Virus record (IMG/VR): IMGVR_UViG_3300033144_000130
Location: 1 to 20,036 of that record
Strand: one strand, 5' to 3'
Length of the DNA stretch: 20,036 bases
Source: a virus
A model generated the notes under the pieces. It ran no database searches. It saw only the letters and a program-made list of their open reading frames with translations, and was not told the DNA's origin. The position numbers were made by a program, and so were the translations under genes. Positions 1 through 7,555 of this stretch are shown here, one piece after another (positions within the stretch are counted from its first letter, which is position 1; every line of letters starts with the position of its first letter).

Positions 1-2532
1 GCTGGTAGAAAATAAAGTTTGCTCCCACTTCCATTCAAAACCTTCACACGCTCCACCTCTTGCGCTTCTTTTAACTCTCATTTTTACTTCAATAATTGAG
101 CCTGCAGGTATATCGTAATTAGTAGTTGTTTGAGGTGGACCCGCATCAGTTGTAAACAATGGGTATCTTACTCCGTGCTTACAAGTTCCATCATCTCCAG
201 TACCTGTTACTTTTTTCAATCCATTATCTATTACTGCATCAGGTGGAATATTAACATTAAAACCAGAAGGTTTTATTTCCATATACAAACCAGGTAATTG
301 ATTTGTGTTTACACCCATACCCTGAGCATTAGATAAAAAGTCTCTTGCTTGTGCTTCTACATTTAAAACTTTGGCTTTAACTACTTCAGTTATAGGACCA
401 CCAACATCTGTTTTTACTATTAAAGTGTCACCTGTTTTAACTTTATTTTGGTTATCACCTTCAAGTTTAAAATATGTAACTTGTGAGGTTTGAACTGTAT
501 AATAAAAATTAGAGAATATAGTTTCGTAACTACCCTTACTTGGCTTTACAACAAACTTATATCGCTGAGCCCAAGAAGGCGCATAGTTTTCGACGGTAGC
601 TTTGATACTATTAAGAGTTATACTGTTTGCCGTTGGAATACTAATGGTATTAAAATTAGAAGTTAAAACTGTAGAAGCTCTACCATATTCATCTAAGTAA
701 ACAATACCAGTTGCAAAATCTCTATTACTATGTAATGAACCTGTGTCTGCTTCAGAAGTAAACACCACATCAGCATTAGTAATTCTAAAATACTCATATA
801 AGTCTGTCTGATTTACAACTGGTGGACCAGCAGAACCAGCACTTATATATTTCATTGCAATTACTTGTAGTCCTATTATATTACTACCTGGTGTTGTTGA
901 TATAGGCCAACCTTGTAGTGCGGTTGAACTTGTTACCCCACTTAATTCTTTTGTAAAAGTACATATCTGAGAAGGTACCTGTAGGTCATTATTAAACCTA
1001 TCAGTCAAGGAACCCCCTTGTGATGAGGTAGCTATGGGTTGAAAGTTTACACCCTCTTGCGTTCCTATTGCATTTTGAAAATCAGGACCAATAGCAAAAT
1101 CATAAACAGAAGCATAGTCTTGAGTTAAAATAATCTGAAGTTCAAATGTTACTACACCATTAGTAAATAAATTGTTATCTATAAAACATTGTTCCGCTGT
1201 TGTTCCTCCTATAGATGAGTGTTCTATTTGTACACTTATATTAACCGATGACCCTTGCTTGAGCTGTGTTGCAATTGCAGATAAATCAATATTTACTTTT
1301 GCATTAGTTGCTGTTACTGTGTTTGCTGGGTCAATCGTATAGTTAACACCATTAACAATATTTACAGAATCAATTGCAGTAAAATCCACATTTTCACTAA
1401 TCAACTCCGTGCTATAATTCATAGCAATTTTTTGTCCCAATTCATTTGTAATATTATATCCGTCTGTGTAGTTTCCATAGATAAGACGATTACCCATTAA
1501 AGTTAATGCTTGTGCTTTTCGTGGGACATTATCATATAGTCTTCCTAACTCATCAGTTCCTAATACAGAATATATTTTACTATTGTTAAACTGGAAAGTG
1601 TGAACTGAATTATCAGCCCAACCGTTTTCTAACTTGTTAAATCTTTCAATTACATATACGTTATTGGTGTTTGTATCTTTAAATAATAAATCAACTTCTT
1701 TTACTCTTTCACTACCAGTACTAAAAGAAACATTAACAGCATTGAATCTGTTTTTCATTCCTTCGTTGTTGTAATTTTTTACACTAAATTTAAACGCAGA
1801 TGTAGCAAAAGCAGGTAGTGAAAATAAAGACATAGCACTGTATTCATTATTAGCATATCTATATCTATAAGCAAAACATAAGAATCTATCTTCTATATAA
1901 TTTTCTGAACCAGGTAATGTTAGCCCTACAAATGTAGGAGCTGGTAAAGGAATATCAGCTACAGGTGTCACTCCAGGTTCGAACTCGTAACCAGGTGGTT
2001 TTACTATTACAAGTAAATCCTCTTCTACTATCTGGTCTACACCACCAACAGGGAAGTCATAAGAATGTGTTACGTTTATTTTTCTTGGTTGATTTTTGTT
2101 GTCAGTAAAAAATAACAAGTCTTCTATTTTTTCCACACCTGTTATTAAAAACTCTGGGTCAAAAGATAATACGTTAAATGTAATTACATGATATCTTAAT
2201 GTATCATCATTAGTATTGTAAGATAAAATTAAGTCAAGCTTTGTTCCATTACCTGAATAATTATTGTCATGAACAAACCAGTATAAAGTTTCATTTGCGC
2301 TATCTTCATAAGCACCTATACATACTGCGGTAGGAGAAACAGGGACACCATTAAAGCCTAACGTTGTAAGCTGTGTGTTTCCTCTACTGTTTTCTACAGC
2401 TCCTATTTCAGTAGTTTCTGTAGAACCGAGTCTTACGTTCATTGCATCAACGTATTCTCCTGGTGGAAGAAGTCTCTCATCCACGGACTTATTCATTCGT
2501 CCTTTAATAAAATTCGTGGTTACTATTGGCAT
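1..2532 (-). CDS. Very large tail/neck structural protein, C-terminus beyond window
   Basis: I translated this frame by hand from an ATG at 2530-2532; it stays open for 844 codons to base 1, so the C-terminus lies outside the window. The N-terminus reads MPIVTTNFIKGRMNKSVDER, followed by a PPGEYVDAMNVRLGS segment. This 'RMNK..DERL.PPGEY.DA.NVR' opening resembles large tail proteins of marine Bacteroidetes and crAss-like phages, and more loosely the P22 gp10-type tail stabilisation family. The rest is rich in beta-forming residues, Asn, Thr and Gly, with no transmembrane segment seen. It starts 14 bases after the 268-aa connector gene, so it is probably co-transcribed with it. The likely role is a tail or neck component below the connector. 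The structural assignment is fairly safe; the exact part is inference. Confidence 0.75.
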   Translation of the reverse strand, partial: MPIVTTNFIKGRMNKSVDERLLPPGEYVDAMNVRLGSTETTEIGAVENSRGNTQLTTLGFNGVPVSPTAVCIGAYEDSANETLYWFVHDNNYSGNGTKLDLILSYNTNDDTLRYHVITFNVLSFDPEFLITGVEKIEDLLFFTDNKNQPRKINVTHSYDFPVGGVDQIVEEDLLVIVKPPGYEFEPGVTPVADIPLPAPTFVGLTLPGSENYIEDRFLCFAYRYRYANNEYSAMSLFSLPAFATSAFKFSVKNYNNEGMKNRFNAVNVSFSTGSERVKEVDLLFKDTNTNNVYVIERFNKLENGWADNSVHTFQFNNSKIYSVLGTDELGRLYDNVPRKAQALTLMGNRLIYGNYTDGYNITNELGQKIAMNYSTELISENVDFTAIDSVNIVNGVNYTIDPANTVTATNAKVNIDLSAIATQLKQGSSVNISVQIEHSSIGGTTAEQCFIDNNLFTNGVVTFELQIILTQDYASVYDFAIGPDFQNAIGTQEGVNFQPIATSSQGGSLTDRFNNDLQVPSQICTFTKELSGVTSSTALQGWPISTTPGSNIIGLQVIAMKYISAGSAGPPVVNQTDLYEYFRITNADVVFTSEADTGSLHSNRDFATGIVYLDEYGRASTVLTSNFNTISIPTANSITLNSIKATVENYAPSWAQRYKFVVKPSKGSYETIFSNFYYTVQTSQVTYFKLEGDNQNKVKTGDTLIVKTDVGGPITEVVKAKVLNVEAQARDFLSNAQGMGVNTNQLPGLYMEIKPSGFNVNIPPDAVIDNGLKKVTGTGDDGTCKHGVRYPLFTTDAGPPQTTTNYDIPAGSIIEVKMRVKRSARGGACEGFEWKWEQTLFSTS

Positions 2533-2546
2533 ACTACTTTATCCAT

Positions 2547-3353
2547 TTATCCTGACCTCTTAAGTTCATTAAGAGACGACCTGCTATTCAAAATGGCGTA
2601 TTTAATATATGCGTAGATATATTCTTCAAATAATTTATTTACACTAACTCGCGCATCATTTCCACCCTCCATTCCATCAGATACATATTCTAATACAACA
2701 GATGCGTCACCACCTAACGAGCTAAAATTAATTACTCCTCCTCTTTTATCTATAGTAAATGTAGGATTTACATTAGCAGTCTCAGTGTTTAAACCAAACC
2801 TTGCACCGACAGAATAATCAAAATACCAACAGCCATCAACACATGTTCCTTCACAATTATGAAACATGCTATTGCTGTTTAGATAAATACCCACTCTACC
2901 TCTGCTTAAATCTACTTGTGAATCCTGTGGGCTTAAAGCATTACCATTTTGGTCAAACAATATACGGTCTTGATTATCTTGAAGATATGCTGAACTCCAA
3001 TTAGTCTGTATATTTTCGCTCATTGGATATAATACTCCATTTCTGAATTGAGATATTCTTACCCAATTTACATAATCAGATGGTAAAATAAACCTTGAGT
3101 TATTACCTACATCTAATTGTAATATTTTTATTTCTTTCATTGCATCGTAATTCAATTCTTGAATACCACGCTTGGCATGAAATAATATTTGATATCTGTT
3201 AATATTGTTAATCAATTCATGATTACCTTGATACATCAACATAAAATTATTTACTATATCCTGTAAAGAAATATATTGATATGACCCCCAGTTAGCATCT
3301 TCAGGAGAGTTACCGTTGTTAGTGTAATATTGATATTGATTTATGTATGTCAT
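2547..3353 (-). CDS. Head-tail connector/ring-like structural protein (268 aa)
   Basis: Conserved-looking phage protein. Residues 28-100 contain the segments ISLQDIVNNFMLMYQG, LFHAKRGIQELNYDAMKEIK and RFILPSDYVNWVRI, a pattern I recall from neck or ring proteins of crAss-like and marine Bacteroidetes phages. A helical N-terminal part followed by a beta-rich C-terminal half fits a connector adaptor. Residues 165-175 hold H-x-C-x3-C-x3-C, an unusual cysteine cluster for a virion protein that could bind metal. The gene begins one base after the stop of the 320-aa gene and is followed by the giant tail protein, so the three probably form one transcription unit. The function is assigned from context and remembered family resemblance, not from a catalytic motif. 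Confidence 0.65.
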   Translation of the reverse strand: MTYINQYQYYTNNGNSPEDANWGSYQYISLQDIVNNFMLMYQGNHELINNINRYQILFHAKRGIQELNYDAMKEIKILQLDVGNNSRFILPSDYVNWVRISQFRNGVLYPMSENIQTNWSSAYLQDNQDRILFDQNGNALSPQDSQVDLSRGRVGIYLNSNSMFHNCEGTCVDGCWYFDYSVGARFGLNTETANVNPTFTIDKRGGVINFSSLGGDASVVLEYVSDGMEGGNDARVSVNKLFEEYIYAYIKYAILNSRSSLNELKRSG

Positions 3354-3354
3354 C

Positions 3355-4317
3355 TTAGCTTGTTTCTTGTGTATCTGTTAATTCTTCTGTTTGTCCAAAT
3401 TTATATACCATGTCCTCTCTAATTTCAATACCTATGTACTGACAAATCTTTGCCACTAAATTTGGCTCGTCAGACGCAGGTAATTCAAAACTTTGATAAT
3501 CTGCTGCAGCTGGATTAAATATAGGGTCTTGTCCAGATGTAGTTAGATAAGTCCAGTTAGGAGCGACAGGATACCTAATATACTGCGCTTGTAATGCTCC
3601 GCCTTGTATTATAGTATTAGGGTATACTGATATGGTATTACCTAATACACCAGGAGTTGCGTTAGAACTTGCACCACCTAAAACATACGCTGGGTATTGT
3701 GTAGTTGGGTAAGTTAAATTAGAACTTGTTAAGTAAAATAATTTATTTTGATTAACTCTTTCTACTTCAGTTATATTGTATTGGTCATAAACACTGTATG
3801 TATCACCTTGAATAAATATGTTTGCACTAATAACTAAAGTTGTATCATTAGTTATTTCTGTTATATAAGCAAATGTATTATCAGTAGTATTAGTTATTAC
3901 ATCGCCTACTACAACAGAAGAAGTAAAAGTTTGGTTTGCATCTATAAGTTGGTTTACAGCAGCACCAGTTGTTGTACCTGCTACTTTTAAAGTGGGGTAA
4001 TAAAATATTTTATTTACTAAATAATAATCAGCAGGTAAAGTGTAGAGGTTGTTTAAACCAGGGTTAGGTTGAGCTAAATATGCTGTTGCTGAAAAAGTAT
4101 CTATAACTTCTTCTAAATTTTTTATTACATCTGCATAACCCGTTCCTGAAGTTCTTGCATTCTCTCTATTAATCCAGTTATTGTATTGATAAAAGTAATC
4201 TTCAAATAAATCCATTTGAGCTTGTAAGCAATACAAATTAAAATCCTGTGGAGAGATATAACCATAATTATTTTTATTGGCTATAGCCAAAACTGTATTT
4301 CGTACGGAGTTAATCAT
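3355..4317 (-). CDS. Connector/neck-like structural protein (320 aa)
   Basis: The N-terminal ~75 residues look helical (NSVRNTVLAIANKNNYGYIS, then DFNLYCLQAQMDLFEDYFYQ). A region of short beta-strands follows, residues ~110-190, with repeated Thr/Val-rich stretches such as TTTGAAVNQLID and VVVGDVITNTTDNTF. This suggests a helical adaptor carrying an inserted beta domain. The ATG at 4315-4317 is preceded by a TATATTTG promoter-like box and, further upstream, by a strong terminator, so this is probably the first gene of the neck/tail unit that continues with the 268-aa protein and the giant tail protein. The C-terminus is acidic (EELTDTQETS). Its position after the capsid genes supports a head-completion or neck role. 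The exact function is not recognised. Confidence 0.65.
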   Translation of the reverse strand: MINSVRNTVLAIANKNNYGYISPQDFNLYCLQAQMDLFEDYFYQYNNWINRENARTSGTGYADVIKNLEEVIDTFSATAYLAQPNPGLNNLYTLPADYYLVNKIFYYPTLKVAGTTTGAAVNQLIDANQTFTSSVVVGDVITNTTDNTFAYITEITNDTTLVISANIFIQGDTYSVYDQYNITEVERVNQNKLFYLTSSNLTYPTTQYPAYVLGGASSNATPGVLGNTISVYPNTIIQGGALQAQYIRYPVAPNWTYLTTSGQDPIFNPAAADYQSFELPASDEPNLVAKICQYIGIEIREDMVYKFGQTEELTDTQETS

Positions 4318-4332
4318 AGGGTAATCTTTCTA

Positions 4333-4340
4333 CAAATATA
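4333..4340 (-). promoter_or_regulatory. Bacteroidetes-type -7 box (TATATTTG) before the 320-aa gene
   Basis: The minus strand reads TATATTTG here, matching the Bacteroidetes -7 consensus TAnnTTTG. It lies just after the T-run of a terminator and 15 bases before the ATG of the 320-aa gene. I did not find a -33 TTTG at the usual spacing, so the call rests on the -7 element and its position. Confidence 0.45.
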
Positions 4341-4343
4341 AGC

Positions 4344-4374
4344 AAAAAAAAAGAGGGTAATTTTTTTTACCCCC
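4344..4374 (-). terminator. Strong intrinsic terminator after the 93-aa gene
   Basis: On the minus strand GGGGGTAA, a six-A loop and TTACCCTC form an 8-bp stem with one G-T wobble, followed directly by nine T. This is a textbook rho-independent terminator. It separates the 93-aa gene from the 320-aa connector gene. Confidence 0.85.
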
Positions 4375-4401
4375 TTTCACTAAATAATAATGAGCTTCTA
4401 A

Positions 4402-4683
4402 TTAAGCTACTGCGATACCGCTTACCGCTTTAGGTAATGCGTCACACTGATACTTAACTTGATGCCATGGTTGTTGCTGCGCTAAAACAATAGAGTCTTG
4501 TATATAGTCTCTCATAGTTTCAACGTTTGCACCTAACGCTGCATGCGTAATAGTTACTACTTTAGCAGATGCGTAAGTAATAACAACAGTAGTTGTAGAC
4601 GCTTGTTCTAAAAGAATAACGTTATCAGCACTAACCAATTGGTTTTGCTCATCAGTTACAGGGATTGATAAAAATTTTGCCAT
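4402..4683 (-). CDS. Small conserved structural protein, decoration-like candidate (93 aa)
   Basis: I chose the ATG at 4681-4683, giving a protein that starts MAKFLSIPVTDEQNQLVSAD. The longer reading (to 4710) would add MFNHKIFIN, which is encoded by the AT-rich leader downstream of a promoter-like TATCTTTG box. The protein is beta-rich, with alternating Val/Thr stretches (TTTVVITYASAKVVTITHAA), and ends in KAVSGIAVA. I recall similar small proteins near the capsid genes of marine Bacteroidetes phages, but know no assigned function. The gene has its own promoter-like box and a strong terminator right after its stop, so it may be made as a short, separate, abundant transcript. That would suit a capsid decoration or head-tail accessory protein (inference). 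Confidence 0.65.
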   Translation of the reverse strand: MAKFLSIPVTDEQNQLVSADNVILLEQASTTTVVITYASAKVVTITHAALGANVETMRDYIQDSIVLAQQQPWHQVKYQCDALPKAVSGIAVA

Positions 4684-4717
4684 GTTAATAAAAATTTTAT
4701 GGTTAAACAATACTGCA

Positions 4718-4725
4718 AAGATACA
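4718..4725 (-). promoter_or_regulatory. Bacteroidetes-type -7 box (TATCTTTG) before the 93-aa gene
   Basis: The minus strand reads TATCTTTGCAG, a close match to the TAnnTTTG -7 element, 34 bases before the chosen ATG at 4683. It favours the shorter start, since the longer reading would begin within a few bases of the expected transcription start. No -33 element is clear. Confidence 0.5.
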
Positions 4726-4753
4726 AAAGCTTATTTATCTTTTTTAAGCTTTT
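4725..4753 (-). terminator. Possible weak terminator (AT-rich inverted repeat) at the end of the 252-aa gene
   Basis: A perfect 9-bp inverted repeat, AAAAGCTTA and TAAGCTTTT with an 11-base loop, spans the stop codon of the 252-aa gene and abuts the TATCTTTG box. The stem has only two G-C pairs and the T-run is inside the stem, so it is a weak terminator at best. It could instead be a protein-binding site. Confidence 0.3.
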
Positions 4754-5489
4754 TGGATAACAACTTATATGTCTCTACACCATCATCACTTTGAAAATAT
4801 GATGCTACAATATAGTAATGGTCTTCACCAAAAGGTACAGATAATAATTTGTTTTTGTTTTTAGGAAGATTGAAAAATACATCTTTACCATTGTTCTTTA
4901 AAATCAACCAAGCGTTATTAAAAAACTGTACTACATCACCATATAAATTCAACATAGGGTCGTTTACAGTCTCTAAGAAATCTTCAGGATTACTTTTTGC
5001 ATATAACAGTACGTCTCTTTTTAATTCAGAAGTTGTCAGTCTATCTGCTGCTCCTCCCATTAAAACTCTACTTACTGTAATTAACTCTTCTCCACTAAGA
5101 CCTTTTGCAAGTATTTGTGCATCTAATCCCATTTCAACAAAAGCTAATTGTTCTGCAGCGTCCTTCTCATTATTTATTTCTTCAAACACTTTTCCATTTG
5201 ATGGGTGGTGATATAAGAACTTTTGAAGAGCTTGGTTGGCTCTTGGTACAGACAACATACCGTCCTCAAACATTATTGGTTCTAATACTGCATTTCCATC
5301 TTGTTCGTCTTCAAATGGAGACTTTTGATTTCTTGCATAACGAAGAGGTCTATTGATTCCTTTCTCTTCATCAAACCATAATAGTGGGGACCTGTTAGTG
5401 TGTCTTGAAGCTAACATATAAGTTAGCGGTATTTGCCTCATTAATAATCTATAGGCTTTATCGGAATATTTATCTTTTACTTTTTTCAT
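4731..5489 (-). CDS. Conserved-looking phage protein of unknown function after MCP (252 aa)
   Basis: It starts MKKVKDKYSDKAYRLLMRQI. It is a soluble, charged protein with no membrane segment. Notable segments are PLLWFDEEKGINRPLRYARN (about residues 35-54), a helical middle part (DAAEQLAFVEMGLDAQILAK; LTTSELKRDVLLYAKSNPED), and a C-terminal part with LSVPFGEDHYYIVASYFQSD and a Lys-rich end. I recall related proteins downstream of capsid genes in Bacteroidetes phages but know no function for them. It sits between the MCP terminator and the 93-aa gene, so a head-completion or internal virion role is plausible. No enzyme motif is recognised. Read-through of the MCP terminator would give it lower expression than MCP. 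Confidence 0.6.
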   Translation of the reverse strand: MKKVKDKYSDKAYRLLMRQIPLTYMLASRHTNRSPLLWFDEEKGINRPLRYARNQKSPFEDEQDGNAVLEPIMFEDGMLSVPRANQALQKFLYHHPSNGKVFEEINNEKDAAEQLAFVEMGLDAQILAKGLSGEELITVSRVLMGGAADRLTTSELKRDVLLYAKSNPEDFLETVNDPMLNLYGDVVQFFNNAWLILKNNGKDVFFNLPKNKNKLLSVPFGEDHYYIVASYFQSDDGVETYKLLSKKLKKDK

Positions 5490-5523
5490 TGTATTTAAAT
5501 TTAATTTGATTAATAAAAATATA

Positions 5524-5545
5524 AGGGGAGGAGTAACCCTCCCCT
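5524..5545 (-). terminator. Intrinsic terminator after the major capsid gene
   Basis: The minus strand has a perfect 8-bp GC-rich stem, AGGGGAGG and CCTCCCCT, with a six-base loop, about 20 bases after the MCP stop. It is followed by an AT-rich tail (TATATTTTTATT). In such an AT-rich genome this stem stands out. It would insulate high MCP expression from the downstream genes. Confidence 0.75.
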
Positions 5546-5564
5546 AATATTGGTTTACTTCTTA

Positions 5565-6959
5565 TTAGTTTTGGAATAAGAAGAAGTTGTTTGCACCTAA
5601 TACACAAACTGCTCTTTCAGATAAGAAATTAACTTCCATTGCATCTAAAGAAGAAGTTCTCGCACCACCAGCAGAACCAGTAATCCAAGTTTTATATCTT
5701 CTGTCTTCAGCTTCTGAAGCTCTATATCTTACATGTAAGAATGGTCTCTTAGCGTTTTTACCAAGTATTTGGTCATAAACTGAAGTAGAACCAGCTGGAA
5801 CTAATAGTCCATTGATACCACCTGCTACTAATCCACCTCTCATAGTTGGGTCATTTAGGTATTTCCAGTCAGACTTATAAAAGTCATAACCTCTTCTAAA
5901 TCCAGAGAACATCTCTTCATCATTGTCAAATAGACCGTAAGACGTACCACCTGCTCCATAAGAGTTTTGTGCAGCTAACATGTCATCAATGTCAAATGAG
6001 AAGTTTCTGTTTACGAAAAGAACGTTCTCTTCGATTGCACCTTGCTTGTCTAATCTTTGAATGATAGAGTCAAAGTCCGCTAATGTTGTTGGGTTACCAC
6101 CACCATAAACGTTTCCTCTTGCTCCTACCTCAAAGAATACACCTTTAGAACCACTTAATCCAGCAACAGAGTTACCAGCACCAGATGCTTGTAGGTAATC
6201 ACCTGCACCAGAAGCTGCTTCTGCTGGAACTGCTTCTACTAAAGCTGTTTCCATGTAGTCTTCAAATCTTAGTCTTGTGTCGTGCTCAGACTTTAGATAC
6301 CATAAGTATCCACTTACTCCGTCTTCTCCACTTACTTCAACCCAACCAATTTGAGCCATATCAGAACCTGATACAGAATACTTATCCTTAAGGATAATTG
6401 GTTTGTTGTCGAAGAAGAAATCGTCAGCTTCTAATGAACCTTCCATTCCTGCAGTTCCTTTTGCAAATTCAGAACCGTAAATGAAAACATCACATGCTGT
6501 TGCAGCCGCCATAGCTTGTCCAGCTGCTTCATAATAAGCTACTGTAAAAGTATTTGGGTTTGCATTAGTTGGTCCAGCTGTTACAATCGCTTTGTTTTGT
6601 AAAGTTGAACCTGGAGTGTTGTCTGAAATCATTACAGTTTGACCTACTCTAATAACGTTCTTAGCGTCTCTCGCTGTGTTAGGGTTAGCTAACGCTGGAT
6701 TGAAGTTAGTAATGTTATTTGGAATTGTCCAAACTGCACCTGCGTCTGTACCTGCAGCTGCTGCTGAAGTACATCCTTTGGCTCCTACCATTCGTAGGAA
6801 CGAGCTAATGCTTCTATTACCATATCTTTCAAATTCTTTCTCGTAAGTATCTGGTAGATACTGATTCAAGAAATCAAAATCTTTGATATAATTCGTTTCA
6901 ACAGGAACCTGTTGAGCCGATGGTTGTAAGTCGAAGCCTGGGCTTGGGTTTACTGGCAT
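5565..6959 (-). CDS. Major capsid protein (464 aa)
   Basis: Assigned by position (after portal and scaffold), size and composition. The protein is 464 aa with no signal peptide or membrane segment. It has an acidic/aromatic N-terminal helix region (YIKDFDFLNQYLPDTYEKEF), Gly/Ala-rich beta regions, and a C-terminal half typical of HK97-fold capsid proteins of this phage type (EENVLFVNRNFSFDIDDMLA; FRRGYDFYKSDWKYLNDPTM; RPFLHVRYRASEAEDRRYKT), ending in LGANNFFLFQN. Residues ~75-165 (the IPNN... to VFIYGSEF stretch) look like an inserted Ala/Thr/Asn-rich domain. The ATG at 6957-6959 follows an AT-rich leader and no clear Shine-Dalgarno site. A strong terminator follows the gene, consistent with high-level expression. 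Confidence 0.85.
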   Translation of the reverse strand: MPVNPSPGFDLQPSAQQVPVETNYIKDFDFLNQYLPDTYEKEFERYGNRSISSFLRMVGAKGCTSAAAAGTDAGAVWTIPNNITNFNPALANPNTARDAKNVIRVGQTVMISDNTPGSTLQNKAIVTAGPTNANPNTFTVAYYEAAGQAMAAATACDVFIYGSEFAKGTAGMEGSLEADDFFFDNKPIILKDKYSVSGSDMAQIGWVEVSGEDGVSGYLWYLKSEHDTRLRFEDYMETALVEAVPAEAASGAGDYLQASGAGNSVAGLSGSKGVFFEVGARGNVYGGGNPTTLADFDSIIQRLDKQGAIEENVLFVNRNFSFDIDDMLAAQNSYGAGGTSYGLFDNDEEMFSGFRRGYDFYKSDWKYLNDPTMRGGLVAGGINGLLVPAGSTSVYDQILGKNAKRPFLHVRYRASEAEDRRYKTWITGSAGGARTSSLDAMEVNFLSERAVCVLGANNFFLFQN

Positions 6960-6979
6960 AATCGTATAATTTTAATTTG

Positions 6980-7555
6980 TTAAACTTTTTTAATACTTCT
7001 AATTTTGAGCCCTCTACCACTTGAAGTATCGCCTACTGCTTTTATTTTCAAACTATTTTTCGTGCTAAGTTGCGGGGCTCTACGAACATCCATATTGATA
7101 TTCTTAGACTTTTTTGCTACATCATCTACTGTTGCAGCAACACCCTGCTCATAAAAGAACTGTGCAAACTTTTCTGGATTCATTGCTATTGACATAGCTT
7201 TATGATATCCTCTGGCATCTTTCATAAGTCCATTCTCATCATTATATTTTGAGATGAAATTATTAAAATCCATTTGCTTGTTCTTTAATTCCTCAGCAGT
7301 ACCTGGTTTATAGAGAATTGATTTATCGTCACCAACGCTAAATTCAAAACCTTTGAACTCATCGTTAAACACATTATTAGTGCGTTCCTCAAAATTCTTT
7401 CTCATAAGCTGTACGCTTTCCTTCTGCGTGTTAGATTGCTCTAACATTGTCTTGTAAGCATTAAGATTGTTTTCTTGTTCATCAGATAATCCACCCCCAC
7501 TTGACTCAAGAGGAATTTTATATTTATCTTTCTGTTCTTTAAAAAACTTTCTCAT
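6980..7555 (-). CDS. Scaffold-like protein, second part (191 aa from ATG; other frame)
   Basis: The frame opens with a GTG at 7574-7576, but I prefer the ATG at 7553-7555 (MRKFFKEQKDKYK...). It has AGAAGG a few bases upstream, one of the few Shine-Dalgarno-like sites in the window. The protein is highly charged and helical, with SGGGLSDEQENNLNAYKTML, FNDEFKGFEFSVG, GYHKAMSIAMNPEKFAQFFY and a basic C-terminus (GRGLKIRSIKKV). Its composition and its place between portal and MCP suggest the C-terminal half of a scaffolding protein; the basic tail may contact the capsid protein. The first 17 bases overlap the end of the 155-aa gene. As I remember, in related phages these two parts form one continuous protein, so this may be translated by frameshift, by re-initiation, or be split by an indel. 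Confidence 0.65.
   Translation of the reverse strand: MRKFFKEQKDKYKIPLESSGGGLSDEQENNLNAYKTMLEQSNTQKESVQLMRKNFEERTNNVFNDEFKGFEFSVGDDKSILYKPGTAEELKNKQMDFNNFISKYNDENGLMKDARGYHKAMSIAMNPEKFAQFFYEQGVAATVDDVAKKSKNINMDVRRAPQLSTKNSLKIKAVGDTSSGRGLKIRSIKKV

Noticed and set aside
2375-2563. 62-aa plus-strand frame near the start of the giant tail gene
   Set aside because: It is antisense to a better supported minus-strand gene with a strong family-like N-terminus, and has no recognisable features of its own.
4684-4710. Longer start (MFNHKIFIN extension) for the 93-aa gene
   Set aside because: The extra codons come from the AT-rich leader just downstream of a promoter-like box, and MAKFLSIPV looks like the natural start.
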